Positions 42,471-50,874 of a stretch of DNA of 64,000 nucleotides are shown here, piece after piece; position 1 is the first letter of the stretch, and every line of letters begins with the position of its first letter. The notes beneath the pieces were generated by a model, which did no database searches, was not told where the DNA came from, and was given only the letters and a program-made list of their open reading frames with translations. Made by a program: the position numbers and the translations under genes. The DNA is from a virus: positions 62,001 through 126,000 of IMG/VR virus record IMGVR_UViG_3300042888_001941; one strand, written 5' to 3'.

Positions 42471-43678
42471 GCACGAGTCCCATCTGCGTTTAACGCAATA
42501 CCTTTGTCCTCACGAACGGCACGCTCAATGATGCGATTACAGTGCTCAACAAACGCTGAGTACTCAGGGATGTAAGGCTTAAGTGCTTCCTGTTGCGCAA
42601 TTGCCGCCGCAGCTAATTCAGCATCACTCATCTTCTCAACATCAGCAATTGTAAGCTTATAGGCGTCACCTAATGGATCACCTTCGCCCTTATCAGTAAC
42701 AAGAATAGACCCCACGTGCGCTGCGTATAGGAAACGACTACGCCACCAGCCAGAACCAGCGTGTGGGTAAGGTGGTGAAAGAATACCCCAGTGATTATTG
42801 TAGAACTCAAGTACGTCCTGCTCTGTGTCAAAGCGTTGGCCGCCAAGCTTCTTAATAAGTTTACGACTGCCTACAATTTCAACGGGCCACTCTAATGATT
42901 TACGTTCTAGCCAATTATCGTGCGGCATGAGAGCGCCAAGTACCCATGCACGCTTTTTATCAGCCGCAGGTTTTGCAATCACGGGCTGTAACGTAGGAAT
43001 GATAGTTGCTGTTGGGTCAAGAGCTTCAATAGGACCTAATTCATCAGGCATACGCTTGCGAACAATTGACCTATCACCAAATCCATACATAGGGCATACT
43101 GGAACCATGCCAGCTTCCCATCGCTTATCTACAAGATCAGTTGCTGCTTGAACAAGACGCTTTTCCCATGGTTTAATGTTTTCATCGTTGTCCATCATGT
43201 AATAACGTTCGATGTAGCACTTTTTCGCCGCCGCAGGGTTAACCTCACGGATTCTTTCAAGTGCAGCTTCAATGTCTGCGCGACTAAAGTAAGTTGCGCC
43301 TTCTTCACCGCGATGTTCAGTTCCTACAAGCAGATGCTTATACAACATCGCAGGTTTACGAATTAGCGCACGTGCTCCGTTGAATACAGTATTAAACTGC
43401 CAATCATCAAAGAAACCAACACAAGGAATGCCAGATGACAAAGCGTAGAGTGCACCCATCGCACCTTGGCGACCATTTAATGAGTTAAGGGGTGCAAGAT
43501 TGATCCACAGTACGTCATAAGATGACAGGTCTTCGCCAGGTGTAATCTTGCGCCAGTCAACATCGTGACCAGACTCACGCAATGCCCGAGCAATAGACGC
43601 AGGTACGTCAATCTTTTGAATAGTTCTTTTTTCTGTGTTTATCTGCAAAGCAGTAAACCCACTCATTAGAACTTTCAT
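42467..43678 (-). CDS. GT-B-like glycosyltransferase candidate
   Basis: A 403-residue protein. The N-terminal domain starts Lys-Val-Leu-Met-Ser-Gly-Phe-Thr-Ala-Leu. The second domain has Ala-Trp-Val-Leu-Gly-Ala-Leu, Pro-Val-Glu-Ile-Val-Gly-Ser-Arg and Trp-Gly-Ile-Leu-Ser-Pro-Pro-Tyr-Pro-His-Ala-Gly-Ser-Gly-Trp-Trp. This is consistent with a GT-B fold binding a nucleotide sugar. It shares the Leu/Met-x-Gly and Trp-Trp features with the 41451 product. A strong AAGGAGG precedes the ATG. It lies in the DNA-metabolism block, not the fibre locus, so DNA is an attractive acceptor (inference). Confidence 0.65.
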   Translation of the reverse strand: MKVLMSGFTALQINTEKRTIQKIDVPASIARALRESGHDVDWRKITPGEDLSSYDVLWINLAPLNSLNGRQGAMGALYALSSGIPCVGFFDDWQFNTVFNGARALIRKPAMLYKHLLVGTEHRGEEGATYFSRADIEAALERIREVNPAAAKKCYIERYYMMDNDENIKPWEKRLVQAATDLVDKRWEAGMVPVCPMYGFGDRSIVRKRMPDELGPIEALDPTATIIPTLQPVIAKPAADKKRAWVLGALMPHDNWLERKSLEWPVEIVGSRKLIKKLGGQRFDTEQDVLEFYNNHWGILSPPYPHAGSGWWRSRFLYAAHVGSILVTDKGEGDPLGDAYKLTIADVEKMSDAELAAAAIAQQEALKPYIPEYSAFVEHCNRIIERAVREDKGIALNADGTRA

Positions 43679-43757
43679 ACTACCTCCTTGTGGTTAAGTA
43701 CATTTGGAACACCGTCTGAACTTTACCAGGACAGACGGCGAACCAGACGCACTTAAA

Positions 43758-44324
43758 TTAGAACGGTGCTGCCGGTGGAGCCGCTGCTACAGCAGGTGCT
43801 GCTTCAGGGGCTGGTGCGGGTACTGCCTCAGCAACAGGTGCAGGTGCTGGAGCTGGTGCAGGTGCTGGTGCAGGTGCTGGTGCAGCAGCTGCAACTGGTG
43901 CACCTGGTGCAGGTATTGCAGATGTGTAGTAGTTCTTGATTTCGTTCTTCTTCTGACCCTGCCAGGTGCGAGAAGTAACAGCCGCACGGAATGCACGACC
44001 ACGAATCGCTTGCTCAATCTGAGCGTTTGATGGGTTAGTTGCGAAGAACTCGCGACCAAGACCAAGTGCCATCATCTTACGGAAGAACATTCCGAGAGCT
44101 GCGTTGTTGTCTGGTGTAACTACGAGGTTGTCCCAGATAAGTCGCTTTGCGTGCGCGCCATTTTGAACCTGTGCCTTAATAGCGAACATTGTTTTGCCAG
44201 ACTGTGAAGTCTTAGCAGTTGCTTCCACGATGACTAAATCATAGTCACCGTCTGGAAGTGGATCGTAGCCAGTTGATACTTCACCAGCTTCTTTGACGAG
44301 ATCTCCCCAATTGAGTGTACTCAT
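43758..44324 (-). CDS. DUF669-like, putative ssDNA-binding protein
   Basis: A 188-residue protein. The N-terminal domain (1-130) has the beta pattern of DUF669 proteins (Leu-Pro-Asp-Gly-Asp-Tyr-Asp-Leu-Val-Ile-Val, Lys-Arg-Leu-Ile-Trp-Asp-Asn-Leu-Val-Val, Gly-Met-Phe-Phe-Arg-Lys-Met), which are thought to bind single-stranded DNA. The C-terminal 50 residues are an Ala/Pro repeat and a short tail. It sits beside a Sak4-like ATPase and a Cas4/RecB-like nuclease, the usual context for a phage recombination module. The Ala-Pro tail is encoded by 12-base repeats at about 43836-43884. Confidence 0.72.
   Translation of the reverse strand: MSTLNWGDLVKEAGEVSTGYDPLPDGDYDLVIVEATAKTSQSGKTMFAIKAQVQNGAHAKRLIWDNLVVTPDNNAALGMFFRKMMALGLGREFFATNPSNAQIEQAIRGRAFRAAVTSRTWQGQKKNEIKNYYTSAIPAPGAPVAAAAPAPAPAPAPAPAPAPVAEAVPAPAPEAAPAVAAAPPAAPF
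43836..43884 (-). repeat. Short tandem repeats encoding Ala-Pro
   Basis: GGTGCAGGTGCT-type units repeat in register and encode the Ala-Pro tail of the DUF669-like protein. Confidence 0.7.
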
Positions 44325-44330
44325 AGCGGG

Positions 44331-45098
44331 TTAGTTTCCTTTCGTAGTTGGAGTTGCTTGTGCTTTTGGTCCGAAAATCATGTCGAGCATGCGTTCGATT
44401 CCAAGGTCTTGCTGTTCAACGATCTTTCCAAGTCGACCTTGTACTCGCTCGCCTGCTTCGTACTCGTCTGTACGTTCTACATACATACGTCTTGCCTTGA
44501 ACGGTGGTTGCAGTGGATCTGGATTTGGATGTGTCTCCACTGTAATTGCGCCAAGAATGTCGTAGAAGTATGGTGCTTGAATTGCAAGCTGACCCTGTAG
44601 GTACGGACGTGAACGACCGTCTGCTCCAGGACGAGCCATAGCAGTTAGCACAACAGCTTCTAGAGGTTGTGTAGGGTGCATTGTAAGGTCACGTAGGTCA
44701 CGCAATAGCGCACCCATATGACGAAGCAATTCGCCCCATTGTTGCATCTTCATTTGTTCAGTACCTGCAATTGAATCCATGCACTTCACTTGAAGTTCAG
44801 AGATAGAGTCAATGATGAGTGACTTGAACTGATGCTTTCCAGTTTGTAACCACTGGAATGTTTTAAGAACAACATCGTAGTCGCGAACGTTCACGACAAC
44901 TGTGTCCCAGGTGCCATCGGCAACTGGAGGTTCTTCTCGAATTGGATCCCAATACTTTACGGTGATAGGTAGGAAACGATGCCCACCTTCAACGTCAAGC
45001 ATGAGACGTGGATATGGTGCTGTCACCGCAAAGGTTGATTTTCCAACCTTTGACTCGCCATACACCATGATAGTGACCGAACGTTGTACTTCAGACAT
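44331..45098 (-). CDS. Sak4-like RecA-fold ATPase
   Basis: A 255-residue ATPase. Walker A is Gly-Glu-Ser-Lys-Val-Gly-Lys-Ser-Thr near residues 13-21, and Walker B-like Ser-Leu-Ile-Ile-Asp-Ser near 93-98. The sensor region has Glu-Ala-Val-Val-Leu-Thr-Ala-Met-Ala-Arg. This matches the AAA_24/Sak4 single-strand annealing and recombinase group. With the DUF669-like and Cas4/RecB-like neighbours it forms a recombination unit. I chose the ATG at 45098, five bases after AAAGGAAG, over a GTG one codon earlier. Confidence 0.85.
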   Translation of the reverse strand: MSEVQRSVTIMVYGESKVGKSTFAVTAPYPRLMLDVEGGHRFLPITVKYWDPIREEPPVADGTWDTVVVNVRDYDVVLKTFQWLQTGKHQFKSLIIDSISELQVKCMDSIAGTEQMKMQQWGELLRHMGALLRDLRDLTMHPTQPLEAVVLTAMARPGADGRSRPYLQGQLAIQAPYFYDILGAITVETHPNPDPLQPPFKARRMYVERTDEYEAGERVQGRLGKIVEQQDLGIERMLDMIFGPKAQATPTTKGN

Positions 45099-45140
45099 CA
45101 CTGCTTCCTTTCATCTTTTTGTTTGTTTGCTTTTGTAACA

Positions 45141-46073
45141 TTATGCATTTCCTTTTTTCTCTTCCGTAGACTTGTAATAGTCGTACGGATCAGCGGACTG
45201 GAAGGCGTCTTCAATTGCAGCCTCAGCGGCAGACCCATCATCAAACATAGGACAGATGCTGAAGAATGAGCATTTCCACTTGCAATCACGCGTTGCGTGT
45301 GGGTAGGCAATAAATCTATGATCTCCGCCTTCGTCAAGGTACTTGCGAGTATTCATCATGTCGGTAAGTACTCCGTGAATACGCTGCCAGAATGAGCGCA
45401 AGGCAAACACGTTGTGACGTACTTCCATCTGCTCATAGAAGGGAGGACGCGCATTTGCAGAGCGCTTTACCTTCTTGAGCATAGTAAAGATTCCACCCTC
45501 AGAGCGTTCACCTTCTTTGTTCTGCGCTGTCTCGAGCATCATATAGGTAAGAATCTGTTCGTTCATGTGCGCCATAGACGCAAAGTCAGTAAACGAACCA
45601 CCGACTGTCTTGAAGTCGCGGAACATACGCACACCGTCAGCCTTACGACGAACACGCATATCAATCTTGCCTTGCAGAATAACACTGTCGTCCATAAGAG
45701 GCATTTCAATAATTTCTTCAGTAGAAATCATTTCTAATTCAGCATCAATGCCGTTCTCTTCAACCCACTGTATGTACCCATCAAGCATGATGCGCCCAAG
45801 TTCAGCCTCGGACTCAAGGTCATAGGTATCACGGTAGCTTTCAATAAGCTTTTGCTTATCAATTTCAACAAGTTGTGAGTGCGCCTCAAGCAAAGGTATG
45901 TTCTTTGAGTAGTACATATCTAGAGCTTCGTGAACGCGTGAACCAAGCGCAAGTGCGCCTGTCATCTGTTGCGTCTTAGGTTGTAAGCGACGGTAATAAC
46001 TCAACCACCATCTCCTACGACAATCTTTGAAGGTTTGGATCTCTGAGTTAGAGATTCGTATAGGTTGGGTCAT
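45141..46073 (-). CDS. Cas4/RecB-like PD-(D/E)XK nuclease
   Basis: A 310-residue nuclease. The N-terminus has Ser-Asn-Ser-Glu-Ile-Gln-Thr-Phe-Lys-Asp-Cys-Arg-Arg and Gly-Ser-Arg-Val-His-Glu-Ala-Leu. Catalytic motifs are Gly-Lys-Ile-Asp-Met (Asp) and Asp-Phe-Lys-Thr (Asp-x-Lys). A C-terminal Cys cluster follows (Cys-Lys-Trp-Lys-Cys-Ser-Phe-Phe-Ser-Ile-Cys-Pro), which with Cys18 could hold a [4Fe-4S] cluster as in Cas4/AddB. It should resect DNA ends for recombination. The stop/start overlap with the helicase gene is four bases. Confidence 0.85.
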   Translation of the reverse strand: MTQPIRISNSEIQTFKDCRRRWWLSYYRRLQPKTQQMTGALALGSRVHEALDMYYSKNIPLLEAHSQLVEIDKQKLIESYRDTYDLESEAELGRIMLDGYIQWVEENGIDAELEMISTEEIIEMPLMDDSVILQGKIDMRVRRKADGVRMFRDFKTVGGSFTDFASMAHMNEQILTYMMLETAQNKEGERSEGGIFTMLKKVKRSANARPPFYEQMEVRHNVFALRSFWQRIHGVLTDMMNTRKYLDEGGDHRFIAYPHATRDCKWKCSFFSICPMFDDGSAAEAAIEDAFQSADPYDYYKSTEEKKGNA

Positions 46074-47872
46074 AGTTTTCCTGCCTTATCGTCCTTGAGT
46101 AGTGATAGAAGCTTTTCTTTATCGCGAACAATTTGTTCAAAGTTATCAGCCTTAGTTTCGAGAACCTGAATAACACGTTCCTCAATAGTTCCATCAGTTA
46201 CATAGTCTGTAACGATAATTGAGTCGTGAATTTCAGATCCAATTCTATGAACACGGTCAAGTGCTTGGCGATGATCAACTAGTGACCAAGGACGCTGCAG
46301 CATGATAAGACGACGAGCTGCAGTCAGTGTAATGCCAACACCGCCAGCCTGTGCTGTAAATAGAATCCATTTAATCTTGCCAGATTGAAAGTCGTCAACC
46401 GCTTGTTGGCGCTCATCTTCATCCTGCATTCCAGTGATGAGACCGTGCTCAATCTTTTCCTTAGTAAGCTCAGCGCTTAGCAAGTAAATTAGTTGACGTG
46501 ATACTGCGCAAACGGCAACGGAGTCATCACCAAAGTCTCCAGCCTTCATGTCGTCAATAACTGCATCTACCTTTGCAGATGGCGCAATAAGTGATGTTGT
46601 GATTTCGCCCGTCTCTTCATCTACAGCCATTTCAGCGTATGAACTAGCGAACTGCAGTAGTCGAATAGTCTGAGTTAGCGGACTTGGAGCTGTTATAGCG
46701 TCGCCGTCTTCTAACTCGGCAATCATAAGATCGCGCATCTGGTTGTAAGCCTTTTGCTGTTTAGTGCTCATCTCAACATCGCGACGTTCAAACATCATTT
46801 CTGGGAGCCAAGGAAGTACCTTTGCCTTTAGCATACGACGCATTCTTGGGTTAAGTCCTTGATAGAACTCTTGTTCCATATGAGGCTTGATGCCTAGAAC
46901 CATCATGCCGCCAAAGGCATTCAGCATAGTGTTAACCATGCGTTCAATCCAACGTGTCTTGCTTGGCCACTCTTCAGGGCTAATCCAGTGAAGGATTGCC
47001 CATAGGTCAAGCACATTGTTTGCAATAGGTGTACCAGTTAGCGCGTAACGAATATCAGCATTTCCAGTTGCAGCCCATAGCGCACGTGTCTGCTTAGATT
47101 TTGGCTCCTTAGAGCGGTGAATTTCATCTGCAATTACTGCCCTAAAGTCGATCTTGTTAAGTTCTCGTATGTGAACCTCGCAACGATTCTCTGTAACCTT
47201 CTCATCGTGGCCGCCGCAGTCCTTGCAACGAGCAAGCGCAACTGACCCATAGGACGCTAATCGTGAGTGAGTGCGCAGTGATTCCCAGTTGATAACATAG
47301 ATATCTGCATCTTCCTCGAACTGTTTACGGCGTTGAGCAGTAGATCCTTTGATAACCACCACCTTGCGACCTGGCCACCATCTGTCAAACTCACGCTTCC
47401 AGTTTTTCTTTAATGTATTAGGGCACACAATAAGCGCTGGGAAGATTTCTTCACCGCCATCTTGTAACCATTTAAGCGCACGAATTGCTTGAGCTGTTTT
47501 ACCTAAACCAGGTTCATCTGCAAGTAAAGCTCTACGGGCTGTTGCTAGAAACTTGACGCCCGCGCGTTGATGAGGGAACAGGTCCTCGTTGCCCTCTTCC
47601 AGGGCCTCGAGTTCACGAAGTTCGTTCGCTGGGGTAATACGTGTCGCCAATTCATTGGCCGCCCAGGACCCTAATCTAGGTCCTATAGTAAGGTCAGTTT
47701 TGAAGGTAGAACGTAGCGCTAGGCATGTTGCCCAACTTGTAGGCACGGACCACAACTGCGCACCTGGGTCCCATTTAGCTCCAGGTATAGATTTGCAAAG
47801 TTCCTTAAAGCGCCACTCTGCATTTATAACTATGCGCTTGTTTGATTCGTCAAGCTCTACGGCTACTGCCAC
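46070..47872 (-). CDS. SNF2-family helicase/translocase
   Basis: A 600-residue ATPase. Motif I Ala-Asp-Glu-Pro-Gly-Leu-Gly-Lys-Thr lies near 122-130, motif II Ala-Asp-Glu-Ile-His near 250, and Ala-Leu-Thr-Gly-Thr-Pro-Ile-Ala-Asn-Asn near 277-286. The second RecA lobe contains Gln-Ala-Gly-Gly-Val-Gly-Ile-Thr-Leu-Thr-Ala-Ala and Asp-His-Arg-Gln-Ala-Leu-Asp-Arg-Val-His-Arg-Ile-Gly. This is a DNA translocase or remodeller of the SNF2 type used by phages in replication and recombination. I prefer the GTG at 47872 over the TTG one codon earlier because AAAGGA is better spaced. Confidence 0.9.
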   Translation of the reverse strand: MAVAVELDESNKRIVINAEWRFKELCKSIPGAKWDPGAQLWSVPTSWATCLALRSTFKTDLTIGPRLGSWAANELATRITPANELRELEALEEGNEDLFPHQRAGVKFLATARRALLADEPGLGKTAQAIRALKWLQDGGEEIFPALIVCPNTLKKNWKREFDRWWPGRKVVVIKGSTAQRRKQFEEDADIYVINWESLRTHSRLASYGSVALARCKDCGGHDEKVTENRCEVHIRELNKIDFRAVIADEIHRSKEPKSKQTRALWAATGNADIRYALTGTPIANNVLDLWAILHWISPEEWPSKTRWIERMVNTMLNAFGGMMVLGIKPHMEQEFYQGLNPRMRRMLKAKVLPWLPEMMFERRDVEMSTKQQKAYNQMRDLMIAELEDGDAITAPSPLTQTIRLLQFASSYAEMAVDEETGEITTSLIAPSAKVDAVIDDMKAGDFGDDSVAVCAVSRQLIYLLSAELTKEKIEHGLITGMQDEDERQQAVDDFQSGKIKWILFTAQAGGVGITLTAARRLIMLQRPWSLVDHRQALDRVHRIGSEIHDSIIVTDYVTDGTIEERVIQVLETKADNFEQIVRDKEKLLSLLKDDKAGKL

Positions 47873-47900
47873 CAATCAATCCTTTCGTCGTTATGTATAC

Positions 47901-47910
47901 ATACTAACAC
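47901..47910 (-). promoter_or_regulatory. Extended -10 promoter candidate
   Basis: On the minus strand GTGTTAGTAT lies about 28 bases before the SNF2 gene, in the only sizeable gap of the central block (47873-47954). Confidence 0.5.
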
Positions 47911-47954
47911 GCTTTTACAAAAAAGAAACTACATTTTGACCTAGTAAGTGGTTT

Positions 47955-48407
47955 TTATTGAAGTAGGCGTAATGGCTTCCAACCTACCTTTACACAGCGG
48001 AGTAGCCCATGGCGTATCGCATCAAGTGCGTGGCCTTCGCCACCACGGTGCCAATACTCTAGTTTCTTTAGTTTTGGATTATCAAACATTGCCTTAGCGT
48101 CTGCAGGAGATTGAAAGTAGATGTCATCTGCCTTTCTCCCTGCGTCCATAAGACACTGCTTGAGAATACCAATCTGCTCCAGTGAGTAAGGCGCCTGTGA
48201 GTTTTTTACCGTCTGCATGTTGATGGTAAATCTTTCACAGACAACCTCAGCCTCAGGATAAAGACTTAGTGTTTCACGAATAGGTTTGGCGTACTCGTCT
48301 TGCTGGTATTCTCCAGACCAAAGCATCACTGGCTCTTGCCCTTGCTCAAGCGAGAACAAAGCCATTCCTGTCGCCTTACCTGGGTCTACTGATAGTACGT
48401 ATTTCAT
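47955..48407 (-). CDS. RuvC-like Holliday junction resolvase
   Basis: A 150-residue nuclease with the RNase H/RuvC fold. Asp8 sits in Leu-Ser-Val-Asp-Pro-Gly-Lys-Ala-Thr-Gly, Glu58 in Val-Val-Cys-Glu-Arg-Phe, and a C-terminal Gly-Glu-Gly-His-Ala-Leu-Asp-Ala-Ile-Arg-His supplies acidic residues. It should cleave branched DNA before packaging. Its start overlaps the stop of the polymerase gene by four bases. Homologous proteins are common in actinophages. Confidence 0.85.
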   Translation of the reverse strand: MKYVLSVDPGKATGMALFSLEQGQEPVMLWSGEYQQDEYAKPIRETLSLYPEAEVVCERFTINMQTVKNSQAPYSLEQIGILKQCLMDAGRKADDIYFQSPADAKAMFDNPKLKKLEYWHRGGEGHALDAIRHGLLRCVKVGWKPLRLLQ

Positions 48408-50230
48408 CGGTATTTTTCGCCCCAGTTCTCCATAGGTCCGTCGATTCCAGATGTAAGTGGGACTTCCCAGCCTTCTCTAGTAGTCATGCATTCTTGCACA
48501 ACCTTCATAATCTCTTGCGCGTCCTTACGCGGAGCATTCAACACAATTTCGTCGTGTACAGGAACGATAAGAAGTTCGGTTAAATCTGCCTGGTCGAGTT
48601 TAATCAAATTAGACTTAAAGACTTCAGCCGCGCCTCCTTGAATTAAGTAATTCACAAGCGTGTAAGCTCTATCTTCATCGCAAGGAAGCCTACGGCCTGT
48701 CCATGTGTAGACGTATCCTTGTCCTTCTTGCCTAAAACGTCTAACGCCTGCGTCTTCAATTTGCTTTTGGAAGAACGCCATTCCAGGGAATCTCATATCA
48801 AACGCATCTGATACCGTGCGCATCTGAGGCTCAGCAACGCCTGCAGTTAACGCTTGCTTTGCAACGCCTGCGCCATAGAGTCGTCCGTAGACAGTTCCTT
48901 TAATAAGATTACGGCGCTTATCTGAGCGCTGCATCGTTGGGTCATTGTAGATCTCGCGTCCAATCTCGGTAAACGGATCTGAGCCTGTAGCATCTGCGCG
49001 ATTAAACAACGTGATGAGATTCTGGTCACCAGACAGAGATGCGAACATACGGAACTCAACCTGGTCAAGGTCCGAGGTAATAATGACGTGGTCTTCATCC
49101 TTAGGTATAAACGCTGTGCGAACAGTGTCATCACCCTTAGGCAGTGTCTGCAGCGCTGGGTTTTGTATAGACATACGTGACGTACGAGCGCCAAGAGTCT
49201 TGACAGATGGGTGAACAAACCCATTCACATTGTCGTTAATAAAGTTAGCAAAGTAGGTATTGGCAAGTTTATCTGCCTTACGCTGCTTAAGAACAACCTC
49301 GGCTAGAGCCTTTACCTCATCATTTCCTGTAATTGAAAGTAACTTAAGTTGATCCTTAGATGCAGACTTCTGTCCTGAAGGTGTAAATTCAAAGATCTCT
49401 CCGCCAAGAGATTCAAACAACCGCACCAATTGAATGTTACTTGAGATTGATACGCCGTTATACTTTTCCTTTGCCCAGCCTTTAACAGACTCAGCATAGG
49501 CGGTTAGCTCATCAAACTTACGCTTAGAGTAATCTAGGTCAATACGAGCGCCATTGATTTCCATACGAGTAACAATGCGGCGTGCTGCCATTTCCAATTC
49601 ATACGCCTTGTTGTACGGTCCTCCTGGGCCACACTTTTCCCAGAACATTTCCCACAGACGCATTGTAAGAACGCAGTCGAGTGCGCCGTACGCCCAGTAC
49701 GGTTGGAAGTTAGTAGGAACAGTTCCCCACGTCCAGCCATTTTCAATAAGTGAAATATCAAGTGATTCCTGCAATGCAACTGCACGACCATCAACGTGTA
49801 ATGCAGCAAGACGTTTTAGCGCCCCAGACCCAAGCGGATCAATGATGTGCGCCATAATCATAGTGTCATGCGCACGGTGCCAAGGCAGTTTCCAATCTGA
49901 CTGAATATCAAACCAGCGAGCTTCAAACGCAATGTTGTGGCAGACTATAGGTCCATCAAAGCGCTCCATTGCCTCATAGAACACGCCTTTCCACTGGTCC
50001 CATGGAATCGACCAACCTTGCTCTGCATCGCCCACCTGGACCAAACGTAGGCGTCCATGCCATGGTGATAGCGCATGGTCACGTGGGTTACCAGGCAACT
50101 CACCAGTTTCAGTGTCGATTGCGATAGCGTTATGTGGACGGCGTTGGCCAATCCACTCAAGAAACGCTTGAGCTTTTTCAACGCTGTCAACAAGGTGAAG
50201 TTGAACGTCCTGCATGCCTTTAGTTGTCAT
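48404..50230 (-). CDS. DNA polymerase I (family A) with 3'-5' exonuclease
   Basis: A 608-residue replicative polymerase. The 3'-5' exonuclease domain (about 1-215) has Asp39-Thr-Glu41. The polymerase domain has motif A Ser-Asp-Leu-Asp-Gln-Val-Glu-Phe-Arg near 383-391. Motif B is Arg-Arg-Asn-Leu-Ile-Lys-Gly-Thr-Val-Tyr-Gly near 435-445, and motif C is Pro-Val-His-Asp-Glu near 560. Motif B has Tyr where E. coli Pol I has Phe762, as in T7 polymerase. No 5' nuclease domain is present, as usual for phage enzymes. It would incorporate hydroxymethyl-dCTP if the modification pathway is real. Confidence 0.95.
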   Translation of the reverse strand: MTTKGMQDVQLHLVDSVEKAQAFLEWIGQRRPHNAIAIDTETGELPGNPRDHALSPWHGRLRLVQVGDAEQGWSIPWDQWKGVFYEAMERFDGPIVCHNIAFEARWFDIQSDWKLPWHRAHDTMIMAHIIDPLGSGALKRLAALHVDGRAVALQESLDISLIENGWTWGTVPTNFQPYWAYGALDCVLTMRLWEMFWEKCGPGGPYNKAYELEMAARRIVTRMEINGARIDLDYSKRKFDELTAYAESVKGWAKEKYNGVSISSNIQLVRLFESLGGEIFEFTPSGQKSASKDQLKLLSITGNDEVKALAEVVLKQRKADKLANTYFANFINDNVNGFVHPSVKTLGARTSRMSIQNPALQTLPKGDDTVRTAFIPKDEDHVIITSDLDQVEFRMFASLSGDQNLITLFNRADATGSDPFTEIGREIYNDPTMQRSDKRRNLIKGTVYGRLYGAGVAKQALTAGVAEPQMRTVSDAFDMRFPGMAFFQKQIEDAGVRRFRQEGQGYVYTWTGRRLPCDEDRAYTLVNYLIQGGAAEVFKSNLIKLDQADLTELLIVPVHDEIVLNAPRKDAQEIMKVVQECMTTREGWEVPLTSGIDGPMENWGEKYR

Positions 50231-50699
50231 TCAAGTCCTTAAATATCGTTACATCAATTTCACATTTGGCGAAATACTCAACTGTGGCCTCTGGGTTTCT
50301 ATGAGCTGCAATCGTGCTAACACGCATAACAACTTTAGATACTCCAGAGTTAGAAATCAGCTTTGCGCATTGAATGCACGCTGCGTCGGTAATATACACT
50401 GTCCCGCCCTCAACTCGTGAGCGATCTACGTAGAGAAGCGCATTTGCCTCTGCATGAATAGATGGGCAAGAATCGTAAACGTTATCCAGAGGAGTTTCAC
50501 CGCGAGCACGAGCGCACCAGTTCATGCACTCGCCTTCCGCAGGAAACGTAGCAGCAGGACCGTTGTATCCCGTTGAGCTAATACGTTGATCCTTTGAGAC
50601 TACAACCGCACCTATTTGAGCGCGGCTACAACGAGATCTAAGAGCTACTGTATCTGCGACAGTCATCCACACCTCGTCCCATGATGGACGATTACTCAT
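50220..50699 (-). CDS. dCMP deaminase
   Basis: A 159-residue zinc enzyme of the ComEB/dCMP deaminase family. It has His82-Ala-Glu84 and Cys108-Ile-Gln-Cys111, plus the N-terminal Arg-Ser-Arg-Cys-Ser-Arg-Ala-Gln-Ile-Gly-Ala-Val-Val and the Tyr-Asn-Gly motif. It converts dCMP to dUMP and feeds thymidylate synthesis. It overlaps the polymerase and the next upstream gene. In T4 the dCMP deaminase coexists with dCMP hydroxymethylase, the same pairing proposed here. Confidence 0.92.
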   Translation of the reverse strand: MSNRPSWDEVWMTVADTVALRSRCSRAQIGAVVVSKDQRISSTGYNGPAATFPAEGECMNWCARARGETPLDNVYDSCPSIHAEANALLYVDRSRVEGGTVYITDAACIQCAKLISNSGVSKVVMRVSTIAAHRNPEATVEYFAKCEIDVTIFKDLNDN

Positions 50700-50874
50700 T
50701 CATACCTCGAAACAGCGAGTGCTTCATTGCCTCGGAGACAAGAAACATAGCTTCCCTACGAGAAAATCCAGCAGTCTTTAACTCTTCATACATAACGTGA
50801 AGAGTAATGGAAGCCTCACGTAAAGGAGAAAGATAGAGTTCTTCTGCCTTTTCATGTTCTTCCTTACTTGCCAT
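50692..50874 (-). CDS. Small helical protein
   Basis: A 60-residue charged, helical protein (Glu-Glu-Leu-Tyr-Leu-Ser-Pro-Leu-Arg-Glu, then Phe-Ser-Arg-Arg-Glu-Ala-Met-Phe-Leu). No family recognised. I chose the ATG at 50874, preceded by GAGGAGAAAG, rather than an upstream reading that would extend further into the synthase gene. It overlaps the synthase-family gene at its start and the deaminase at its end. Confidence 0.6.
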   Translation of the reverse strand: MASKEEHEKAEELYLSPLREASITLHVMYEELKTAGFSRREAMFLVSEAMKHSLFRGMNE

